Part shown: one piece after another, positions 44,271 through 52,301 of the stretch | How positions within the stretch are numbered: the stretch's first letter is position 1 | Layout of the letters: each line of letters opens with the position of its first letter | NCBI GenBank assembly: GCA_963837365.1 | Contig: CAWIMW010000002.1 | Span: 806,001-870,000, forward strand | Direction of reading: 5' to 3' | Length of the DNA: 64,000 bases | From: CAWBXL01 sp963837365 | GTDB lineage: Bacteria; Acidobacteriota; Terriglobia; Terriglobales; Acidobacteriaceae | The notes under the pieces: generated by a model | What the model saw: only the letters and a program-made list of their open reading frames with translations | The model's database searches: none | Told to the model about the DNA's origin: nothing | Made by a program: the position numbers and the translations under genes

Positions 44271-45407
44271 TTAAGGCCCTTTCAAGGAAGGCGGCGAGGA
44301 AGACATTTTGTGGACAAGGTCTTCTTCCGGCCCCTGCTGTAGCTTGCGCACTTTGGCAAATTCCGCTTGAGCCGCCGACGCATTTCCCATGCTTTTGTAT
44401 ACATTTGCCAATCGATAGTGCGCATCCGACTGGTTCGGGTCGAGTTCCACCGCACGATTCAGTGCCTTGACCGCTTCGGGATAGTTTTTCAACTGCGCCT
44501 GCGCGGCGCCTAGATCCAGGTAGGCGATGCGAATGTCTTGTTTCAGGCTGATGGCCTGCCGCAAAAAGTCGATTGCTCTCTGGGGATCATTTTGTTTGAT
44601 GGCAATGTCCCCTAGATAGGCCAAGGATTGAGCATGTTTCGGATCCAAGCCCAATTCCGCTTGGAACTCCTTCTGCGCCTCCGGGTACCGCTGCGACTTC
44701 CAGTATAGGTAGCCAAGGCCAAAATGAAGATCGGGCTCCCGTGGCGCAGATTGTATTGCGGTTTGAAATTCGGTAATTGCTTCCGGGGTTCTTTCCAGAC
44801 CATCCAAGGCTTCTCCTAACAGCACGTGAGCAGCTGCGGAATCGGGTTCCTGCTGAAGGATCTGGCGGAATTGTTCCTGCGCACAATCGTATTGTTTCGC
44901 CCATAGGCAGCTCTGCGCCAATACATGATGCAGTTCCGCATTGTCCGGCTGAGCTTGAGATGCAATTTGCAACTGTTTTACCGCTTCGGGGAATCTTTTC
45001 GCCCCGTAGTAGCTCAAACCTAACAACGCGCGCGCCTGTAGATTGTTCGTGTCATCTGCGACCGCCTTGTTAAATGGCGCAATGGCCTGGGGAAACCGTC
45101 CCTGCTTGAATTCAGCCAATCCAAGATTGAGTTGAATCTTCAGCTTGGGATTGAGGGCCAGAGCTTTTCTGTAGGCACCGGCGGCTTCCGCGTATTTCTC
45201 TTCCTTGGAAAGGACCACCCCCAAGCTGGCCAAGGCGGCGGCGTCTTTTGGATTATGTACAATTACCGTCCGCCAAACCTTCGCCGCTTCCGCCAGCTTA
45301 CCCTGCTGTTCCAGGGCAATCGCATCCGCGGGATTAGCCGTTTGTGCGGCGGCAAGCAGGGGCAAAAACAGGGTCAGAACGACGGCTTTGAGCATCCTTT
45401 GCGTCAT
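44271..45407 (-). CDS. Secreted TPR-repeat protein
   Basis: 378 residues from the ATG at 45405-45407 (Met four codons later also possible); signal peptide ends LAAAQ. About nine to ten tetratricopeptide repeats fill the protein, recognisable by repeated A-L-x-x-x-G/Y and P-x-x-x-A patterns (for example LGVVLSKEEKYAEAAGAYRKAL and YPEAVKALNRAVELDPNQ as separate blocks). Such proteins act as scaffolds for periplasmic or outer-membrane complexes. It is divergent from another TPR gene at 45634. Confidence 0.8.
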   Translation of the reverse strand: MTQRMLKAVVLTLFLPLLAAAQTANPADAIALEQQGKLAEAAKVWRTVIVHNPKDAAALASLGVVLSKEEKYAEAAGAYRKALALNPKLKIQLNLGLAEFKQGRFPQAIAPFNKAVADDTNNLQARALLGLSYYGAKRFPEAVKQLQIASQAQPDNAELHHVLAQSCLWAKQYDCAQEQFRQILQQEPDSAAAHVLLGEALDGLERTPEAITEFQTAIQSAPREPDLHFGLGYLYWKSQRYPEAQKEFQAELGLDPKHAQSLAYLGDIAIKQNDPQRAIDFLRQAISLKQDIRIAYLDLGAAQAQLKNYPEAVKALNRAVELDPNQSDAHYRLANVYKSMGNASAAQAEFAKVRKLQQGPEEDLVHKMSSSPPSLKGP

Positions 45408-45633
45408 TTGGATGAGCGTCTTGTAATCCAATCTTAACGCAGTTTCCGGACTTCCCCGACCCAAGATGTCCCTTGCCAAGCGGTTCGTAGATGATAGAAA
45501 AGAATACCTGTCTCACCGACCTCGTGGTCCTGAGAGCGTTTTCAGCATGCATTTTGAAGGTCTACGTTTCGCTTGACGGTACAGGCTCCGGGGACTAGTC
45601 TTGGCCATATTTGTGGCCTCGCGGATGTGCCCC

Positions 45634-46662
45634 ATGGCAAATAACCTTCTCATTTGTGTTGGACGAGTTGCGCTTGCGCTGCTGGGTGGGGTGTGTGTGC
45701 TCACGGCTTCCGGTGCCTGCCAGGACAGTGGCGAGCAAGGCACGAATAGCCGGGGCAGTCGCGCCGAGATTGCGGTTACAGTTCGCGATAAATCCGGTCA
45801 GGTAATTAACGCTCCGATGTCGGTGCAGCTCTACAAGAACGGGGCGCTGGAAGATCAGCGATCAACCTCACAGGGCCGCGCCTTCTTCATTCCTCGAGGT
45901 CTGGGGGAATTCACCGTCACCGTGGAGGCAGCGGGCTATAAGGCAGCGCAAAAGGATATCTCCATTGCGGTTGCGATTCAGTACCAGGAAGACGTGTATC
46001 TCGAACGGGACACGACCTCGGGGGCGGGAACAGGAGCTCCCGGCGGGGCCGTGCTTGCCCCTAAGGCAAAGGAAGCATTGGAGAAGGGGGCACAGGCTCT
46101 AAAGGACGGAAAACTGGAAGAGGCGCAGAAATATATTGGCGAGGCCATGAAACTCGCGCCGGGAAATCCGGATGTCCTTTACTTTCAAGGAATGCTCGAT
46201 ATGAGGCAAAGCAATTGGGAGCAGGCACAGACCACTTTGGAAAAAGCCAACCGGATGGATCCCAATCAACCTCGCATCCTTGCAGCGCTGGGGATGGACC
46301 TGGTAAATCAAAAGAAATTTGCGGAAGCCATTCCACTGCTGGAGAAATCAATCCAGTTGCAGCCGGCATCAGGCTGGGAGACCGAATGGGCGCTGGCTAA
46401 GGCTTATTACTATCACCAGCAGTACGAACAAGCGCTCAAGATGGCTAACCAGGCGCACGTCGAATCGCAGGGATCGTCTGCCCAGGCCGAGTTGCTTCTG
46501 GCCCAGTGCTTGACCGTGATGGGGCGCTATCAAGACTCCGCGCAAGTCCTGCGGGAATTCCTCAAATACAATGCGTCGAGGCCCGGACGCCAAGACAGCA
46601 CAGCATTGGCTGGAGCGCTTGACCGCAGACGGGAAGATTCGCCAGTAGATTTTCAACTCTAA
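45634..46662 (+). CDS. Secreted TPR protein with carboxypeptidase-regulatory-like domain
   Basis: 342 residues from the ATG at 45634; nearby upstream ATG/TTG codons are possible. Signal peptide ends near TASGA-C, and that Cys could be a lipid anchor although the lipobox is not standard. Residues about 45-125 form a beta-sandwich (AEIAVTVRDKSGQVINAPM ... GEFTVTVEAAGYKAAQKDI) like the carboxypeptidase regulatory domain. The rest is TPR repeats. It looks like a periplasmic or outer-membrane-associated scaffold. No partner gene is next to it. Confidence 0.75.
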   Translation: MANNLLICVGRVALALLGGVCVLTASGACQDSGEQGTNSRGSRAEIAVTVRDKSGQVINAPMSVQLYKNGALEDQRSTSQGRAFFIPRGLGEFTVTVEAAGYKAAQKDISIAVAIQYQEDVYLERDTTSGAGTGAPGGAVLAPKAKEALEKGAQALKDGKLEEAQKYIGEAMKLAPGNPDVLYFQGMLDMRQSNWEQAQTTLEKANRMDPNQPRILAALGMDLVNQKKFAEAIPLLEKSIQLQPASGWETEWALAKAYYYHQQYEQALKMANQAHVESQGSSAQAELLLAQCLTVMGRYQDSAQVLREFLKYNASRPGRQDSTALAGALDRRREDSPVDFQL

Positions 46663-46870
46663 ACATTGAACCGACGTAGTCCGTTCTTCCCTTTCGCTTA
46701 GCAAACTCTGATTGATTTCATTCAGGTTGAAGCCGCTTAATTGCCACACTGCTATGGCGGTCTGAATGCCCTTCTAAACGGGAAGACTCGACATGAGTCT
46801 TTGTACTTGCCTCTCCTTGCCAGTTCACAAAGACAGTGGTGCAGTTTGCCAACCATGATGCGTATCAGGG

Positions 46871-47003
46871 CAGCGCCTTCAGGCCTGCCGCAAAAGCAGA
46901 TCAAATGATCTGCCTTCAGGCGCTGAGGTTGGGTCGCTTGAGCAAATCTCGGGGCTGAAGCCCGTCCAATTCTTGCACTTCAGCGATATGGCTAAAGCCA
47001 TAT
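46871..47003. repeat. Intergenic cluster of palindromes
   Basis: The 489-base gap between 46662 and 47152 holds no gene but several inverted repeats: cagcgcct (46871-46878) with aggcgctg (46918-46925), enclosing gcagatca (46896-46903) with tgatctgc (46906-46913); gggct-ga-agccc at 46952-46963; and atatggct (46986-46993) with agccatat (46996-47003). Similar strings such as TGGCTAAAGCCA recur between genes in Acidobacteria as I remember them. Single-stranded these would fold into a row of hairpins. Function unknown. Confidence 0.6.
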
Positions 47004-47091
47004 CCTGATACGAACCCTTCCGAGCAAAGTACCCCATCACCAACAAAGCCCATGGCATCGATCGAACCGAATCCGCATAGCCCCAATAAAG

Positions 47092-47124
47092 ATGCGGCGG
47101 GTGGGATAAACCCGCCCGCCGCAT
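47092..47124 (-). terminator. Hairpin terminator of the second TonB receptor locus
   Basis: A 14-base stem (47092-47105 with 47111-47124, one mismatched pair) encloses a five-base A/T loop, 27 bases after the receptor stop on the minus strand. On that strand the hairpin is followed by CTTTATTGGGG, so a short T-rich run is present. Good candidate rho-independent terminator. Confidence 0.7.
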
Positions 47125-47151
47125 TTGAATGTACTTACAACTGTTAAAAGC

Positions 47152-50100
47152 CTAGAAGCTAAGCTTCAAGGCCAGCTGAATGGTTCTGGGGTCAAAGGCG
47201 CTAGTTACCTTGCCAAAGTCGCCAGCCCCAAGGTTTCTGCTGATGCCACCTTGTGCACCATTTCCGATCAACTGCGTGTGGTTCCATACGTTGAAGAACT
47301 CCGCACGGAATTGGAGGTTGCTCCCGCGCTCCTGGTTGAGCATGAAGTTCTTAAAGAGCGAGAGGCTCCAGTTGTCGCGGCCGGGGCCCCGAACGGAGTT
47401 ACGGGGCGCATTGCCCCACGTGTTAGCGGCTGGCGTGGAGTAGATGGAGGTATCGAACCACTGGGCAACAGTGTGCGGATCGTGCCCACTACCGCTTACA
47501 TCCGGTCGGTTGGAGGTATTCGGAACTAGGTTGGACACACTACTTGGTCGCTCAAACCGATATTGAGCGGAGCGCCTGATTGCGCGGCAATGATACCGGA
47601 AATCTCCCACCCGCCAAAAGCCGTCTTCAGTCCCTTGCTAGGGCTGTTCTTCAAGAATGGAAGGTCGTACACGAAATTCGTGAAGAACACGTTGCGGATG
47701 TCATAGTCTGCCGGTCCGAAGTCATACTTCCAACCCAGGTAGGGATTGGAAATCGTACCCAGGTCGCCCGCGCTGCTTCCCTGGCTTCCGGCATCGTTGG
47801 TGTGCGAGTAGGTGTATCCCACCTGGTATTGCAGGTCGCTCTTCAGATTGCCGCGAATGGAAGCTTGCAGGGAGTTGTAATCCCCGTTAGCTTCGTTTCG
47901 CGCCATGCGAATGCCATGGTACCCGGAAAATGGGACGTTTTCATCGTACGTACCGGTGAAGGTCGACAGTGAGCCCAAAGGAATCAGATTGGTTTCAGTG
48001 TAGAAGTTCTGGTGGCGGTTCTGCGTGCCAACATACTTCACATCCAGTACAGACTTGCCGATGGAGTGCTGAACCCCGAGGCTGAATTGGCTGCTGAGCG
48101 GCGCCTTGTAGCTGGCACGGTCCAGGCCCGTGATGTTGTTGATCGGGATCGAACCTGCATTCGGAGCACCCCCGGCTACGGGAGCCGTCGGATTTGACAG
48201 ACACCACGTTGTTAAAGTTAATGCTGGCAGCAAGGGGCACCGTACCTGCATTGTTATACACGTCGTTCCCCTGGATGCGTTCGTACATGATGCCGTATCC
48301 ACCGCGAATCACGGTTTTGCCGTTTCCGCTTATGTCATAAGCGAAACCGATCCGTGGCCCGAAGTTCTTCCAGCTATCATTGACGCAGCCCTTGGGAATT
48401 CCACCCGCTCCACATTGACCGATGCCATTGACATAGAACTGGCCTGGCAATGCGGGATCCGGGCTTCCGCCAAGTCCTGCGCTGCCCGGGTCCACGGACC
48501 CGTTAGTTATGGTGGCCGCATTAGCGGGGTCATACAGGTTGGTGTAGAAGTTGGCCATGTTGTTGCTGGCTTCATAGGTGTGCGGAATGCCATCCCACCG
48601 CAGACCCAGGTTCAGAGTGAGGCGGTTGGTTGCGCGGAAGTTGTCCTGGAAGTAGAGCGACCAGGAAACGTTGTTCCATTGCCCTGCGCTCTTGACCGCG
48701 TCTTCCGTGTAGTTGGAAGCGTAGCCAAGGAGATAGTCAGCAAAGTCGTTTCCGGTAAAGTTACCGTTAAATTGGAAGTTACCCTGCGTATTCTTAAACC
48801 AGTCCTGGTTCTTTTTATAGAGGAGCCAGCCGAAGCCGAGCTTCATCTGGTGCCGCCCCTTGGACCAGGAAACATCATCGCGGAGCTGGTAACTATCGGC
48901 CTTGTTATTCCAGGGTTGCCAGTTGGCCGTGTAGTTCGAACCCGTGCTATTGTGAGCGCCGTTTAACTGGATCGAGGGAATGCGGGTGCCAACGTTTTCG
49001 CCGTCACCGGTATGCGGGAAAAACGGAGCAAAAGTAAAGCCCGCCGGCGCCGAAACCAGTCCGGCTGGCAAAATGTGGATGCGGTTGCCGTTATAGTTGA
49101 AGGATGCTTCGTTGATGAGGTTAGGGCTAATCGCGTAGGCGCTGTGAACCACCCCGGCATACGAGGGATTGCCAAAGCTGGTTCCGACCGTTGCGACGTT
49201 ACTGCCGCTCCACATGCTGTTCGGGAGGTTTTGCGCGACAGATTCGGCAACGAACGAGCCGTAAATCGTGAGCTTGCTGGTGGCGTTGTAATCAATACGA
49301 GTGATCTCTTCCCGCAGGCTGTTGGGCAGACTCACGGGTTTTGTGAAGTTGGCGCCGTTGTTGGGTGCCGGGAAAATCCCAGCTGTCAACAGCGACTGAG
49401 CGTTGGAATCGAGCAGGGTAGGAGCGATGGCGTTGCCGTTAAGACCAACAAACCCCGGATTCTGCGCGACGGTTTTAGTGGAATCGGCGGAGCAGCCCCC
49501 GCCGGCATCGGGTGTACTAAATGCCTGGCCCGCATTAGTCCAAGCCGTCTGCGCAGCCGCAGAGAGCTGATTAGCACAAGGCGCGTGCAGCCCTGAAAAC
49601 GGGATGACAACATCTGCACTGTCCTTGCGTCCTTTGGCACGAATCCAGTGAAATCGCCCCCGTAAGTGTCACCACAGGCACCGGCTGATTGATGTTGGTA
49701 CCGTTAATCAGCTTGCGCCATTCCTGGTTGTAGAAGAAGAAGAGCTTGTTCTTCAAACCCGGAACCGGGCCGCCGATGTTAAAGCCATACACGTTATACC
49801 GGAACTCACCCTTCCCCTTGTTGAAGAAGTTGATCGCCTGCAAAGCGTCGTTCTGGAAGAACTCCCAAGCCGAAGCATGATATTTGTTGGTTCCGGACTT
49901 GGTGACTGAACTGATGGTTCCGCCGGAAGAAAGCCCATATTCGGCGCTGTAATTGGAGGAGAGGACCTGGGTCTGGGCAATAGCGTCCAAGGAGGGCAGG
50001 ATGCTGGAACTACCGGCGCCGCCGCGGTCCGAGTTTTCCCCGCCATCGAGCATGTACAAGTTGTGGCCGGGCCGATTGCCGTTGAAGCTGATATTTCCCG

Positions 50101-50677
50101 AGGCGCCGCCCACTGGTACTGGGACCTGCGTGTCCGGGTTCAAGTTCGCGGCGCCGGTAACCAGCGATGCGTAGCTGTAGACCGTTCTATTTTTGGTGGA
50201 CAGCTCGGTAATTTGTCTGCCATTGACCAGTGAGCTCTCTTCACCGCTGTCGGTTTGCACGTTCAGGGCGGTAGCTTCCACGGTTACCGTTTCCGAGATG
50301 GCGCCGACCGCCATCTGAAAATCCATCCGAACACGATCCGCTGCGTTCAGGACGACTCCCTTTGCTTCATGAGCCTTAAAGCCCTGCGCCGTGGCTTTAA
50401 CGTCGTATGTCCCGATCTGGACACCCGAAAATACGTATTGACCGACGTCGTTAGTAGGAGAGGTTTTGATCAATCCGGTAGCATGATTCGTGATGGTTAC
50501 AGTTACGTTGGGAAGAACCCCGCCCGAGGGGTCGGTAACGGTTCCCAGCAAGGTCGCCGTATCCTGGCCCAATGCCAAGCTCGAGAACATGCCGAGCAAC
50601 AGCGTGCCCAGCAACAAGTGCTTCCAATTACGCACACTAAAGATACTGCCAAGAAGCGTCGAGGCTTCTACCCTCAT
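47152..50677 (-). pseudogene. TonB-dependent receptor, Oar-like, broken by about four frameshifts
   Basis: From the ATG at 50675-50677 (GGAGGTGAGTT upstream) the protein reads signal peptide ending ALGQ, carboxypeptidase-regulatory domain (LLGTVTDPSGGVLPNV), plug (NLYMLDGGENSDRGG) and barrel (the barrel continues to the terminal ALKLSF at 47152), but across different frames. Breaks lie near 49668, 49625, 48195 and 47540. The frames change in the order 50677-frame, a short middle frame, 49389-frame, 48302-frame, 47610-frame, and the stitched protein is about 1170 residues, the normal length. All domains are otherwise well kept, so it is a recent pseudogene or a region with sequencing errors. 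It would have shared control with the divergent LacI gene and may have imported a glucoside. Confidence 0.78.
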
Positions 50678-50784
50678 AACTCACCTCCCATGATGAGCGT
50701 TATTAAGTGTGAAATAAACTTCATTGCTAGCCTCCGGAACGAGTTTTCCAAACGGTGAATACTCCTTAAAGTCTATTAAGCCTA

Positions 50785-50800
50785 AACGTACGAATACGTT
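50785..50800. promoter_or_regulatory. AACGTA-CGAA-TACGTT palindrome upstream of receptor
   Basis: Six-base perfect arms (50785-50790 and 50795-50800) 107 bases upstream of the receptor start. CG-rich half-sites with A/T flanks resemble LacI operators. It lies in the 339-base gap between the receptor and LacI genes. Confidence 0.4.
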
Positions 50801-50874
50801 AAAGATAGACACGTTGGCGTTTTATCCCTAGTCGATGATGACTGTCAAGCAAAAAAAACGATATTGCAAAGGCT

Positions 50875-50888
50875 CTATATCGATTTAG
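50875..50888. promoter_or_regulatory. CTATATCGATTTAG, likely operator of local LacI regulator
   Basis: This 14-base near-palindrome matches CTAAACCGATTTAG at 52199-52212 at 12 of 14 positions. One lies in the receptor/LacI divergent region and the other before the GH3 gene, as expected for a regulator that controls its own locus. Sites of this kind are typical for LacI proteins. Confidence 0.55.
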
Positions 50889-51016
50889 CTGAACAGGCAG
50901 GAAGATACAGAAAAGGTCGGAACCTGCCTCATCAACCTCGATATCGGATAGACTGGAATGATTGCGTTAACAATCTCCTCTTGCCCTTCCATAAGGGATA
51001 TGACAAACTGCCCGGC

Positions 51017-52117
51017 ATGCCCAGGATGGAGTCCAACGGAACGCCTTCAGTTCCCGCCAGCGAGACATTCAGCCTTAAGAAGTTAGCTGACTACCTGGGA
51101 CTAGCCCCGGCTACCGTTTCTCTGGTCTTAAATGGCTCGGCGGTTGCCGATACAGTTTCTGCTGAAACCAAAAGCCTGATTTTTGCGGCAGCTAAGAAAT
51201 TCAACTACAAGCCTAATTTCTTCGCGCGCTGTCTGCGTACCCGCCGCAGCCTGACCATCGGGGTCATGGTTCCCGAAGTGAGTGAGGGCTACAACACGAC
51301 CGTTTTGGGAGGGATTGAGGACCACCTGGTACAGGCTGGGTATTTCTACTTTGTGGCCAGCCACCACTTCCGGCCCGACTTGGTCGAAGAGTATGCGCAG
51401 ATTTTTCTGCATCGCTCGGTGGATGGGCTCATCGCTGTGTGTACACCCTGGAATATCAATTTGCCGATGCCGGTGGCCACTATTTCCAGCCATCATTCGA
51501 TTCAGGGCGTGACCAAAATCCTCCTCGATCACCATCGCGCTGCGGAGATTGCGTTACAGCACCTTGTGGATCTTGGTCATCGCCAGATCGCTTTTATAAA
51601 AGGGCAGGACTTCGTTCCAGATACCGAAGTTCGCTGGAAGGCAATCGTTGAAGTTGCCGGGCGCATGGGGCTTACTATTTCGCCCAAACTGGTTGCCTCA
51701 ATCGAGGACAGTGCTCCGACCGCTCCCCACAGCGGCTATGAAATCACGCAGAAGCTGCTGGCTTCCGGAGAGCGCTTTACCGCGCTGTTTGCTTTTAATG
51801 ACGTATCTGCCATGGGCGCGACACGGGCCTTGAATGAGTTTTGCCTGCGTGTACCGGAAGATGTATCGGTGGTGGGGTTTGATGATATCGAAAGCGCAGC
51901 CTATCAGGGCCGCGCGCTTACCACCGTGCGCCAGCCCCTGAGAAAAATGGGAGAGATTGCCGCGCAAACGATTCTCCGCCGGATTACGCAAACCGCCGAA
52001 GAAGCCGACAACGTGCCGACTGAGGTGATCGTGCAACCCGAGCTTATCGTGCGGGAAACGACTGGGCCCGCGCGCGTACGCAACAAACAGCCGAGCGAAC
52101 AGCGACGACAGCAGTAA
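51017..52117 (+). CDS. LacI family transcriptional regulator
   Basis: 366 residues from the ATG at 51017 (an ATG at 51026 is equally possible); the open frame upstream to 50864 would put an operator inside the gene and has no family likeness. Helix-turn-helix FSLKKLADYLGLAPATVSLVL and hinge PNFFARCLRTRRS, then the sugar-sensing domain (LTIGVMVPEVSEGYNT ... GHRQIAFIKG ... VSVVGFDDIESAAYQGRALT). It differs clearly from the LacI at 28511. It most likely controls the receptor and GH3 genes on either side. Confidence 0.88.
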   Translation: MPRMESNGTPSVPASETFSLKKLADYLGLAPATVSLVLNGSAVADTVSAETKSLIFAAAKKFNYKPNFFARCLRTRRSLTIGVMVPEVSEGYNTTVLGGIEDHLVQAGYFYFVASHHFRPDLVEEYAQIFLHRSVDGLIAVCTPWNINLPMPVATISSHHSIQGVTKILLDHHRAAEIALQHLVDLGHRQIAFIKGQDFVPDTEVRWKAIVEVAGRMGLTISPKLVASIEDSAPTAPHSGYEITQKLLASGERFTALFAFNDVSAMGATRALNEFCLRVPEDVSVVGFDDIESAAYQGRALTTVRQPLRKMGEIAAQTILRRITQTAEEADNVPTEVIVQPELIVRETTGPARVRNKQPSEQRRQQ

Positions 52118-52198
52118 TCTTTACTCGACCTTACTTGCAACTCCACAGCAGCCACGCCTACAATCACTCCGCATATTTTGAATGGCGTTTGCACACTT

Positions 52199-52212
52199 CT
52201 AAACCGATTTAG
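52199..52212. promoter_or_regulatory. CTAAACCGATTTAG, likely operator upstream of GH3 gene
   Basis: Five-base perfect arms (CTAAA/TTTAG) around ccga, 90 bases before the GH3 start, in the 184-base gap after the LacI gene. It is nearly identical to the site at 50875-50888, supporting one shared regulator. Confidence 0.55.
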
Positions 52213-52301
52213 ACACTCAGTCGATTGTCAGATCGGCAGGACAACAGGGGCACGCTGTAAGCTCTCAGCAGGACGATCACTCAATTCAAGGGGTTAATGC
52301 G

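Noticed and set aside
47125..47529. Plus-strand open frame opposite the receptor C-terminus
   Set aside because: It is a shadow of the minus-strand barrel sequence and has no independent features.
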